A stretch of DNA of 21,740 nucleotides, taken from positions 1 to 21,740 of the forward strand of contig JADJOI010000001.1 in assembly GCA_016713875.1 (NCBI GenBank). Direction: 5' to 3'. The stretch is from Flavobacteriales bacterium (GTDB lineage Bacteria > Bacteroidota > Bacteroidia > Flavobacteriales_F > PHOS-HE28). Below, piece by piece: positions 8,107 through 16,507 of the stretch. Each line of letters opens with the position of its first letter. Position 1 is the first letter of the stretch. The notes under the pieces were generated by a model. It had not been told where the DNA came from. It worked only from the letters and a program-made list of their open reading frames with translations, and did no database searches. The position numbers were made by a program, and so were the translations under genes.

Positions 8107-8245
8107 CACCGCCCGGGACCGCAGCCCATGCGGCGTTGCGCAGGTGGCGGGGGCGGGTGAGCAGGTGGCGGCGGATGGGCCTTCGACGCTGCGGCGCGCA
8201 CAGCGACCACGCGCCCGAAGCCTGCCAGGGCCGAAGTTCCCCGGT

Positions 8246-8253
8246 TAGCTTCA
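8246..8253 (+). promoter_or_regulatory. Weak candidate -7 box for the sensor kinase gene
   Basis: TAGCTTCA lies 20 bases before the ATG at 8274 and matches TAnnTTTG at six of eight positions. It is proposed only because its spacing matches the other boxes in the window. Confidence 0.22.
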
Positions 8254-8273
8254 CCGCGGATCATCCGCCCACC

Positions 8274-10630
8274 ATGCGCCCACACCACCTGCTTCTGTTG
8301 ATCGCCGCGCTTGCCGCCTGTGAACGCCCTGCCGGGCCGGACCGACCCTGGGAGGATCGCCTGGCCGAGGCCCCCACCCCCGACGCCCGGGTGCAGCTGC
8401 TTATCGCCACGGCGGAGCCGCTGTGGGCGGGCTCGCCCGACTCCGCCGCCGCGTTGCTCCTCCTGGCGGATGCCGAACCCCGGAACCAGTTGAGCCGCCC
8501 CGCCCTGCGTGCGCTGATCGCTGCACGGTCCACCTGGGTCCGGCGGACCAAGGACAGCTCCGCCGTGCGCTACGGGCACGCCTTCCTCGATGGTGTGGAC
8601 GCCGGGGACACCCTGATCCAGGCCCTGGCGCTGCGCATGCTGGCGCAGGCCTATGGGGTGCGCGGTCTGGAGCGGCCCGCGGACAGCTTGCTGGCCCTGG
8701 CGATCGACCTGGCCGAGGCGAGCGCGGACAGCATGGCGATCGTGGACAGTTACGCCGACCGTATGCGCACGGCCACTGCGATCGGGCGACCGGACCTCTC
8801 CCTGGAGCTGTCGCGACGCATCACCCGGCCCTACCTGACCACCCCGGACAGCACGGCGGCTGCACGTTCCTGGTGAACCGCGCGAACGCCTATGCGCAGT
8901 TGTCCAAGCTGGACAGCGCGCTGGCCGACCTGGAGGAGGCCCGGGACATCAGCGCCGCCATCGGTGATTCCACGATCCTGGCCAGCAGCTGTGCCATGTT
9001 GGGCGCCTACCAGAACTACACGGGACAGGTGGTCGATGCCGCCACGAACCTGCTCGAGGCCTACCGCATCGCGGAGGCCCAACGCAACCCCCAGCTCATC
9101 GCGGCCAGCGCGTTCAACCTGGCCCTGGTGTACAAACAGCTCAAGCAGTATCCGGCGGCCTACCCGCTGGTGCTGCGGGCCAGGCAGGTGGCCGATTCCA
9201 TCGGCATGCATGATCTGGCCGCGATCGCCTATGGCGCCCGGGCCGTGCTCTGGGGCGAGGCCGACAGCGCGCAGGCGCTCGTCTTCGGCCTGCCCGAGGA
9301 GCGTCGGTACGACACGGCCCTGGTGGTGCTGAAGGACGCTGCGGAAGGTGGAGGCCGTGGGCAACCTGCAGTGGGTGGGCATCTTCGAGGCCACCATCGG
9401 CGAAGTGCTCGTGTCCAAGCACCGTCCTGACGAGGCGGAGCCGCACGCGGTGCGTGCCCAGGAGGTCACCGCGGCCATCGGCGACGAGCACATGCTCGCC
9501 ATCGCCGAGCACACCCTGGCCGACATCGCCTTTGAGCGCCGCCAGTGGAAACAGGCCCTGGAGCGCTACGAGCGCGCCCTGGGGATCGACCGCGCGTTGG
9601 GCATGAAGGAGAACGCCGTGCACGTGCTGGATCGCAAGAGCCGTGTGCTGGAGCAGCTCGGTCGCACCACCGAGGCGCTGGTGGACGGACGCGAGGCCAT
9701 GGAGCTGCAGAAGAGCTACCTGAACGAGGGCAACATGATCGCGGTGGCACGGTTCGAAGAGCAGGCGGCGGCGGCCCGCCAGCAGCTTGCCGACAGCCTG
9801 CGGGCCCGGCAGCTGCTCGCCGAACGCGATCAGCGCACCATCGCCGAGCTGAGCGCCTCGCGCAACCGCACGGCCGCCTGGGGGTCGGTGGCTTCGCCGT
9901 GCTTGCGCTGTGCGGTGGCGCCTTCGCCTGGCGCACGCAACGCCGACGCAACGATGCCGAGGCCGCATCGGCCCTTGCCCGGGCCAATGAGCGCACGGCC
10001 GAGGAGAAGCGCAAGGCCGCCGAATTCCAGAACGCCGCCTTGCGGCGCCCAGATGGACGAGCACTTCATCAGCAACACGCTGAACGCGGTGAACGCCCAC
10101 CTGTACACCGACGACCCCGATGCCGCCAGCACGCTGCTGCAGCGCTTCGCCCAGTGGATCGCACCATGCTGGAGACCAGCCAGCACGCCACCATCCCCCT
10201 GAAGGATGACCTGGAGGCCCTGCGCATTTACCTGGAGCTGCAGCGCTTGCGGCTGGACGGCCGGTTCGACTTCGCCGTGGAGGTGGACCCTGCGATCGAC
10301 ACCGCCCGGGTGAAGGTGCCCCCGCTGGTGGTGCAGCCCCTGCTGGAGAACGCCATCGAGCATGGCGTGGGCCCGCTGAAGGAGTGCGGCCGCATCACCC
10401 TGAGCGCAGGGCTGCGCAACGGTTCACTGCTGTTGAGCGTGGAGGACAACGGCGTGGGCCGCGGCCCCGCGGATGAACAGCCGGAGCGGGCGCGCAGGAA
10501 GACCTCGCTCAGCACGCGCATCATCCGCGACCAGTTGGACCTGCTGCGCCAGCGCACGGGCCGTGCGGCCGAGCTGCGCACCATCGACCTGCCGCGGGGC
10601 ACACGCGTGGAGGTGCTGTTGCCGGTCTAA
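8274..10630 (+). CDS. TPR-containing LytS/YehU-type sensor histidine kinase, frameshifted
   Basis: Membrane sensor kinase likely to phosphorylate the LytTR regulator downstream. The N-terminus MRPHHLLLLIAALAACERP is a lipoprotein-like signal peptide with lipobox LAAC. A long helical TPR-type region follows (e.g. LSKLDSALADLEEARDISAA, QLIAASAFNLALVYKQLKQY, WKQALERYERALGIDRAL). Then comes a coiled segment, EEQAAAARQQLADSLRARQL, a transmembrane helix (VGGFAVLALCGGAFAW, about 9890-9935), and a second coiled stretch. The His-kinase domain has QMDEHFISNTLNAVN with the phosphoacceptor His at 10062-10064. The catalytic domain has VPPLVVQPLLENAIEHGVGP (N box, near 10350) and VEDNGVGRG, ending RGTRVEVLLPV at 10630. 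Frame changes are needed near 8865, 9345, 9885, 10045 and 10165. The total is about 785 codons. The start is the only ATG in frame before the signal peptide. Confidence 0.87.
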
Positions 10631-10917
10631 GGCGGCCCTCCACCGTCCTCACGATCGCACCCGCCGGGTTCGCGCCGGGGCATGTGCACGCTGCGGGCTC
10701 GGTGCAGCTTTAATCCGTTCGGCACCGGGCCGGACCTCCGCACCAATGCCTGTCGCCGATCGACACGCTGCCGCCGAGTCCATGGGGAACGCTCCGAGTT
10801 CACCATTATGGCGCCGGATACACCGGTTCTCCGGTCGCCGGACATTCGGTACTCCTCACGAGAAGTCGGGAGGCGATCGCGGAATAGTTTTCAAAGATGA
10901 CCGCTCATTCCACGAAC
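10631..10917 (+). other. Intergenic region between kinase and regulator genes
   Basis: 287 bases with no convincing gene on either strand. It contains a short ACCGG/CCGGT hairpin near 10822 and the possible regulator promoter at its right end. The kinase and regulator are therefore probably not tightly overlapped in one reading unit. Confidence 0.5.
10885..10892 (+). promoter_or_regulatory. Weak candidate -7 box for the LytTR regulator
   Basis: TAGTTTTC matches TAnnTTTG at seven of eight positions. It lies 4 bases before the ATG at 10897 but 25 bases before the ATG at 10918, and so favours the later start. The same string recurs at 10923, inside the gene. Confidence 0.25.
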
Positions 10918-11667
10918 ATGGATAGTTTTCCACCTGTGACCGCCACCGCATATATCGTAGAGGACGAGCCGAAGGCCCGCGAACTGCTGGGCACACTGCT
11001 GGCGAAGCGCCATCCGCAGGTGCGGCTGGTGGGCGAGGCGCCCGATGTGCACACTGCGGCCGAGGGGATCCGCGCCACGCGGCCGCAGATCCTCTTTCTG
11101 GATGTGGACCTGGGCGGGTTGGACGGCTTCGATCTGCTGAAGCGCATCGCGCCGGCGGACCCGCTGGTGATCTTCACCACCGGCCGCGCGGACCATGCGG
11201 TGGAGGCCTTTCGGGTGGAGGCGCTGGACTTTCTGGTGAAGCCCATCACCGGTCCGCGCTTCGACGAGGCCGTGCTGCGGGCGCTGAAGGCCCTGGAGGC
11301 GCGGTCGACCCCGGCGCCGCACGGCATGGTGGTGAGCGACCGGCAGATCGCGCTGCCCGACGCGCGCGGGCTGACGCTGGTGCACCTGGACGAGCTGCTC
11401 TACTGCGAGAGCGACAACAACTACACGCACGTGCACCGGCGCAACGAGCCGAAGCCCTTCGTGGTGAGCAAGGGCATCGTGGCCTTCGACGAGGCGCTCG
11501 CCCCGCAGGGCTTCATCCGCATCCACCAGCGCTACCTGGTGAACCGCAAACACATCACGCGCTACATCAAGGGCGAGGGCGGCGAGGTGGTCCTGAGCAA
11601 CGGCGCCAACCTGCCGGTGAGCCGGCGCCAGAAGCAGGAGCTGATGGACGCCCTGGAGCGTGTTTGA
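10918..11667 (+). CDS. LytTR-family response regulator
   Basis: Intact two-domain DNA-binding response regulator. The receiver domain starts TATAYIVEDEPKARELLGTL with the acidic pair ED/E. The phosphoacceptor Asp is in QILFLDVDLGGLDGFDLL, the conserved Thr in VIFTTGRADHAVEAF, and the Lys in ALDFLVKPITG. A linker leads to a LytTR domain (about residues 140-245): LVHLDELLYCESDNNYTHVH, the conserved FIRIHQRYLVNRKHITRY, and LPVSRRQKQELMDALERV at the end. The earlier ATG at 10897 is possible and adds seven residues; 10918 is preferred because of the upstream -7-like box. The gene follows the LytS-type kinase by 287 bases, the usual partner arrangement. Targets are unknown; the exported-protein genes directly downstream are candidates by position only. 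Unlike most genes here it has no frameshift. Confidence 0.93.
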   Translation: MDSFPPVTATAYIVEDEPKARELLGTLLAKRHPQVRLVGEAPDVHTAAEGIRATRPQILFLDVDLGGLDGFDLLKRIAPADPLVIFTTGRADHAVEAFRVEALDFLVKPITGPRFDEAVLRALKALEARSTPAPHGMVVSDRQIALPDARGLTLVHLDELLYCESDNNYTHVHRRNEPKPFVVSKGIVAFDEALAPQGFIRIHQRYLVNRKHITRYIKGEGGEVVLSNGANLPVSRRQKQELMDALERV

Positions 11668-11758
11668 CGCCGCATTCACGATCCAAGCCGCCATGTTCAC
11701 GTCCACGCTTCGCCGCCACACGCGCCGTACGGATGTTCGCAGCACCAACACACCGGAC

Positions 11759-12263
11759 ATGAACACAGCACGACCCCTGCCACGCGCCGCCCTGTTGATC
11801 GGGCTCGCCCTGCTCGCCGCCTGCCAGAAGGAGGAAGAGGCCCCAAAGCGGTTTGACGAGTGCGGCAACGAGATCTGCGAGACCTGCGGCGGCATCACCA
11901 TCATGCCCAATGCGGCCATCGGCCACATCTGGGTGCAGAGCGCGGACTACACCGCGATGAGCGAGGCCGTACGTGTGTACAACGCGGGACCCCGACCAGT
12001 ACCAGGACATCGCCGCGGCCATGGACGACGACCTTCCGGCGGACCACTTCTGCGGCAACAGCACCAACGGCAACGTGGCCCGCTTCGTCATCCAACCCGG
12101 CACCACCCTGCGCTGGAAGGCCTACAACGCCAGCAACACCAAGCAGTGGGAGGGCACCCTGCGCAACCCGGACTGCATGGACGGTACGGACTGCTACTCG
12201 GTGCAGATCGCTACCCTTGGTAGCTCCTCGAACAACCAACCAACCCAACAACCAACACCATGA
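11759..12263 (+). CDS. Small lipoprotein of unknown function, one frameshift
   Basis: Starts MNTARPLPRAALLIGLALLA followed by ACQKEEEAPKRFD: a lipoprotein signal with lipobox LAAC. The mature part has two cysteine pairs in CGNEICETCGG, then ITIMPNAAIGHIWVQSADYT and, after a one-base slip near 11985, DPDQYQDIAAAMDDDLPADH, RFVIQPGTTLRWKAYNAS and NPDCMDGTDCYSVQIATLG. With the slip corrected it is about 168 residues. The predicted stop (12261-12263) overlaps the next ATG as ATGA. However, the last residues (NNQPTQQPTP) come from an A/C-rich stretch that looks like the next gene's leader, so the true stop may be earlier, around 12220. No family recognised; CXXC-like pairs suggest metal binding or disulfides, which is inference. 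Confidence 0.68.
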
Positions 12264-13347
12264 GAACAATTTCGACCACTCTGACCGGTGCGCTGCTGAG
12301 CGCGACGTTATACCGCGAGGCGTGATCACTCGGATGAACGGCGGACAGTCTTACTTCCGGTATGACGGTAACATCCAACTTGTGCTGGATGACGCCGAGC
12401 TTTCCATAGGTGTAGATACGATCATCTTGCCCGGCGGACAGTTCATCCTGAACAACGACCTCTTCATCACCTCTCCTGTGGTCATGATCGGTAGTGGTAT
12501 TCGCGCGGATAGCTCTACGGCTTATCCCACTCGGACAGTGCTTTCAGGCAACAACTACAGAGACGTAAGGATCATGGACGAAGCTGACGGCACCGAGCTC
12601 CATGGCATTACTTTCCGAGGCAGCATTGGCGTTTATATAGGCCAGAATCTGGCCACCTCGGACGCGGATAATGTTCGCATTACCCGTTGTGACATCGCAT
12701 TACTGTGGCTAGGCCATGGGAATTTTGACTCTAACGCTAATTCTCCCTACATCTCAAATTGCATCATCGATGACCTCTCTGTGAATCAATGCAACGACCC
12801 GCTGATACGCTCATGCTTCATCCAGAACTTAACTGGTGCTGATGCAGCTTCGAATACAGTAGTGGAGAACTGTGTCTTCTTGAACTGGAGTGGCGGTGGC
12901 AATGTGAACGTCAGCTACAAGAACAATGTATTCCTGCGTAACACGGCTAGTCCTTTCACGGTGAATGAGGCGAGCACTTTCGACTACAACCTTTTCGTAG
13001 GAAGTGGTGCAGGTGTGTCCTATACGATTGCCGCTCCTGCGGTGAATGGAGGTAACAATGTAGCCTCTGCGGAGTATCCAATGAACACAGTGAATGGGGC
13101 ATTCCCTCAGTTCGGCCCTGTTGCCAACTACATCACTTACGACTATCAGGGGAATTACTCCATCAACTCCCTCTATCAAAGTGCAGGCGAGGCGGGCACA
13201 GAAGTCGGAGTATTCGGTGGTGCAGACCCTTGGAAGACAGGTTCGCTCCCTTTCAACCCACACTGGTCTGAGTTAACTGGACCTGCCTCCACTGGCAATG
13301 GCACGCTTCAAGGGGTTACTGTGCGTGGAAGCGCCCAAACTTACTGA
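12260..13347 (+). CDS. Secreted right-handed parallel beta-helix protein
   Basis: The N-terminus MRTISTTLTGALLSAT is a signal peptide; a frame change near 12305 joins it to one continuous frame to the TGA at 13345-13347. The protein contains successive beta-helix coils, each with an I/V-x-x-C/N-x-I/V core: DNVRITRCDIALLW, SPYISNCIIDDLS, DPLIRSCFIQNL, NTVVENCVFLNWS, NVSYKNNVFLRN. Before them comes VDTIILPGGQFILNNDLFI, typical of pectate-lyase-fold entry segments. No catalytic residues can be named; it may bind or cleave polysaccharide or be purely structural. The next gene begins three bases after its stop, so the two are almost certainly co-transcribed. Its GC content is clearly lower than its neighbours'. 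Confidence 0.82.
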
Positions 13348-13350
13348 GCC

Positions 13351-14593
13351 ATGCGTTTCTTCCTCTTCGCACTTTGGCTTTCAGCCACAGGCTGGGCCAG
13401 CGCACAGAACATCACCGGCTACGAATACTGGTTCAACATGGATGGCCTGAACGGCCAGCGAGTATTCGTTCCGGCGGGCAATGCGCCGGTCATTGACCTG
13501 AACAACCTAGGCATCCCCTTGGGTACGCTGCCCCTCGGGCATCATAGGATCCACTATCGCCTGAAAGACGGCAATGGCCGTTGGAGCAGCGTAATCAGCA
13601 AGCCCTTCACCCGAATACAGGGTGGGCCCTACGAGATCACGGGTGGCGAGTATTGGTTCGATACATCCACGAACCGCACCCCCTTCGGCTTGGGTCCCGG
13701 CCAAACGGTCAGCGCGAACATCTCAGCGGATGTCAGCGGCTTGCAGCAAGGCCCGCACAAGGCCCACTATCGGCTTCGTGACAACCACGGCTTCTGGAGT
13801 AGTGTTATCTCCAAACCGTTCAGCGTTCTGCCAGATGGGCCTTATGAACTGGTGCTCTTGCGCTATTGGAGCGACCAAGAGCCGGAGGAAGCCAACATCA
13901 GCGACCTAACCACCGTACCCATCACACCGAACATGCAGTACTTGGACATCATTGACGATGTGCTGTTCTGCAACTGGAGCACCACCGGGCAAACAGATGT
14001 CTTCTTCCAGCTGCAGGACAACCACGGGCAATGGAGCTCGGTGATCACGCGGGGCATCGATGTGGATGCGGTCAGCGCCCCGCCGGGAGCTGCGGCGGTC
14101 TCGGGCCCGACACTGGTGCTGGACAACAGCGCACAGACCTACGCGACCACCACCGTGCCCGGCGCCTCGTATTACGTGTGGACCCTGCCCACGGGCTGGA
14201 CGGGCACCAGTACGGGCAACGCCATCAACGTGACGACCGGCGATCCACTCGAAGATGGATGGGTGGTGGTGGCGGCGGTAATGGATGTGGTATCGGTGAG
14301 CCGGACAGCGTGTTCGTCACGATCAGCGGCACGGGCATCCGTGGCAGTGAGGCCTCCGACATCAGGCTCTTTCCCAATCCCAGCAACGGCCTCTTTACCA
14401 TCGCCCTGCCCGATGCGCACGGCGCCGAGCGGCTGCAGGTGCTGAACGCCCTGGGCCAGGTGCTGCGCGACGAACGTCCCGCGGCCGCGGACCGCCGCCG
14501 CTGGACCTCACCGGCGAGGCCGAGGGCCTCTACACCGTGCGGATCTTCCGCCACGGCACACCCACCGACCTGCGGCTGATGCTGCGGCGATGA
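13351..14593 (+). CDS. Secreted EYWF/WSSVISKPF-repeat protein with type IX secretion sorting domain
   Basis: The signal peptide MRFFLFALWLSATGWASAQ is followed by three related repeats: EYWFN...HYRLKDGNGRWSSVISKPF (13423-13608), EYWFD...HYRLRDNHGFWSSVISKPF (13648-13821) and RYWSD...FQLQDNHGQWSSVITRG (13861-14055). The WSS cores are 213 and 237 bases apart. Next is a PKD-like segment, GASYYVWTLPTGWTGTSTGN. After a frame change near 14265 come CGIGEPDSVFVTISGTG and the T9SS sorting domain: IRLFPNPSNGLFTIALPD, LQVLNALGQVLRDE and, after another change near 14495, LDLTGEAEGLYTVRIFRHG, stopping at 14591-14593. The repeats resemble the YFxDxDPG...GxHxlyvRvkDxxGxWS repeats of other Bacteroidota exported proteins (from memory). 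Export through the outer membrane by T9SS is the family expectation; function unknown. Confidence 0.85.
13423..14055 (+). repeat. Three tandem ~71-79-residue protein repeats
   Basis: Three in-frame repeats in the T9SS-exported protein, with Trp codons of the WSS core at 13582, 13795 and 14032. The first two share the identical nine-residue string WSSVISKPF; the third is diverged to WSSVITRGI. DNA identity between units is modest, so these are old repeats rather than a recent expansion. Confidence 0.75.
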
Positions 14594-14649
14594 ACGCCAG
14601 ACCTGCGACCACGAGCGATCCATATCTCCATCGATCACACACCAACCAC

Positions 14650-14661
14650 GTTCCGCGGAAC
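14650..14661. promoter_or_regulatory. Short palindrome before the SHOCT-protein gene
   Basis: GTTCCGCGGAAC is a perfect 12-bp palindrome ending 7 bases before the ATG at 14669. It has the same arms as the parS-like sites but a 2-base-shorter centre, so it is not itself a parS match. A role as an operator is possible but unproven. Confidence 0.25.
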
Positions 14662-14668
14662 CCGCACC

Positions 14669-15633
14669 ATGCTTCGACCTGTCCTGCTGTCCCTGACGCT
14701 GCTCGCGGTGATGAGCGCCAGCGCCCAACGCAAGAAGACCCCCACGGTCTACACGCCGATCACGGGCGTGAACACCGAGGAGGTGCTGCCTGTGGCCGCC
14801 TACATGATCAAGACCTACTACAAGGGCGACATCGACTACCTGGCCTGGGGCGACCGCCATCTGCGGTCCTACTGGATCAACTACTACTGGGGGCTGGGCA
14901 CGCAGTGCCACCTGAAGGCGAACTTCAAGGTGGACGCGTCCAACGGACTGGAGATCATCATGGACCCCGTGGAGATGTACGACACGGACAACCACCGCTG
15001 GGTGGGCGCGCGGGAGGACAAGCGCGAGCTGAACATCAAGATCGAGATGGTGGAGAACATCCGCGCCCGGCTGGCGGTACCGGACAGCGTGCAGAGGGCG
15101 AAGGACTGGTTCTACACCAACCTGCGGGTGAACGCCTGCTTCTTCGAGACGGCGACCGAGCTGGCCGGCCAGCGCTGGTTCGAGGCCTACCTGCGCGACA
15201 AGGCCGTGCAGTGGACCCTGCCCTTCGATGATGTGAAGGCGAATACGGTGGAGGGCTACAAGTACACCGAGCACTACAGTGGAGACATCTCCAACACGGC
15301 GCTCGACCCCAACGCGGATGTCACCAAAGCGCTTCCAGATCGTCAAGTACACGAACTCGGACAAGAACGTCGCGAGCAGCAGGGCCCAGAGGCCTACCTG
15401 GTGTCGGGGTACTTCCGGTCGTTGACCTTTTCAAACGATCAATTCCTGATCACCATCACCGACGCATTGAACGATCCGCTGCCGAAGACCTCCGCACAGG
15501 CCACCGAGAGCAAGGGCGGCAGCGCGCTGGAGAACGCCGACAAGTTGAAGAAGCTGAAGGAGCTGTTGGACGCCGGCATCCTGACGAAAGCCGAGTACGA
15601 CGCCGAGAAGAAGAAGCTGCTCGGCACCCCTGA
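14669..15633 (+). CDS. Secreted protein of unknown function with C-terminal SHOCT-like segment, frameshifted
   Basis: The signal peptide MLRPVLLSLTLLAVMSASAQ is followed by an unrecognised globular part: VLPVAAYMIKTYYKGDIDYL, WINYYWGLGTQCHLKANFKV, GLEIIMDPVEMYDTDNHRWV, SVQRAKDWFYTNLRVNACFF. Between about 15325 and 15372 two compensating slips hide the better frame KRFQIVKYTNSDKNVASSR. The C-terminus DKLKKLKELLDAGILTKAEY followed by DAEKKKLLG is a SHOCT-type short helical hairpin, usually found at protein ends. The stop is placed at the TGA 15631-15633, assuming one C is missing from the CCCC run before it; without that, the open frame runs to 15724 as nonsense sequence. The A/C-rich leader has no Shine-Dalgarno. 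Function unknown. Confidence 0.7.
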
Positions 15634-15656
15634 CCACATCCTGTCGATCCCACCCC

Positions 15657-16163
15657 GTGACCCGCCTGCTCGCACCGCTCTTCTTCGCCGCCGCCCTGGC
15701 CTGTCTGTTCCTGGGCTTCGCTGAGCTGCGCACGGCCGAGGCGGTGGGGCAGCAAGAAGCGGTTGGGGCCATCTGCTGGGCCAGGTGCCTGACCTCAGCG
15801 CCTGGGCCACCGGTGAGTCGCGGAGGACGTGGAGCCCACACCACGGTCCGCTCCCCTGCGGCGGCCGATGAAAGCCCTGCGGACCGGGGTGCGCCGGTTG
15901 CTGCGTGAACAGGCGGACCGTGCTCCCGATAGGTGCGGCCACCGGCCGAGGAGCCGGGTGCCAATGGACCTCTGGCTCGTGTGCGCTGTGCTCTGTGCCC
16001 TGGCCGGAGCGCTATGCGCGTGCTGCGGCACGCGTGGGTGCCAGTGGCACGGCGGCCTGGCATCGTGGGCGCCGGAGCCTTGGCCATCGGGCATTGGCAA
16101 TGGGCCACGCGCCTGGCGGAGGAGGGCCTGCCCGCATGGCGCGTCGACGCCGGTGTCGTATAG
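15657..16163 (+). CDS. Probable membrane protein, badly frameshifted, unrecognised
   Basis: A GTG at 15657 opens TRLLAPLFFAAALACLFLGF then AELRTAEAV, a clear N-terminal transmembrane or signal helix. After several frame changes there are further hydrophobic pieces, MDLWLVCAVLCALAGA (about 15963) and RRPGIVGAGALAIGHWQW (about 16050), then ATRLAEEGLPAWRVDAGVV ending at the TAG 16161-16163. I cannot assemble one confident frame or name a family. It starts 23 bases after the preceding gene and is probably in the same transcript. The stop and the number of genes in this span are uncertain. Confidence 0.35.
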
Positions 16164-16324
16164 GAGGCCCTGCCGACCACCGGGTTGTGGGCGGCCGTGG
16201 CTCTCTGGCGGCGGCGGCCGTGGCGGACCTGCTGCCGATGATGCGTGCCACAGCTCACCATACCGTCGGTGGCCGCGCCACCGGCCACCATCCCGTCAGT
16301 GCCCCATGCCGCACCGTGGCCCGG

Positions 16325-16376
16325 CCCGCACCCGCCCCTCCTCCACCCGCCCCTGCACCCGCCCTGCCCCTGCCCC
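16325..16376 (-). other. Potential G-quadruplex tract 1
   Basis: On the minus strand this stretch contains at least seven runs of three or four G separated by loops of one to seven bases, including GGGGCAGGGGCAGGGCGGG, which meets the usual four-run G-quadruplex rule. Confidence 0.55.
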
Positions 16377-16473
16377 TCCTCCTGTACCTGCCCATACCAC
16401 CGTCCCCATTTCGGAAGAACCCCTCGCCCTGCTTCCTCTCACCCTCTGCGTGAGGTGACCCAGCTCGTCTCCT

Positions 16474-16507
16474 CCCCCGCCCCTGCTCCCCTGCCCAACC
16501 CCACCCC
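16474..16507 (-). other. Potential G-quadruplex tract 2, abutting a start codon
   Basis: Six runs of three to five G on the minus strand with loops of one to four bases. The tract ends two bases before the ATG at 16510 of the next gene, so on the mRNA it would be a C-rich leader, and on the template strand a G-quadruplex candidate. Confidence 0.55.

Noticed and set aside
10891..11928. A 345-codon minus-strand open frame over the regulator
   Set aside because: It lies opposite an intact LytTR regulator with all key residues; long antisense frames are common in high-GC coding DNA.
14225..15364. A 379-codon minus-strand open frame
   Set aside because: Antisense shadow of the T9SS sorting domain and of the SHOCT-protein gene, both recognised on the plus strand.
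15320..15375. Programmed frameshifting in the SHOCT-protein gene
   Set aside because: Two opposite slips restore the frame over a short span, with no slippery heptamer or following structure; similar slips occur throughout the window.
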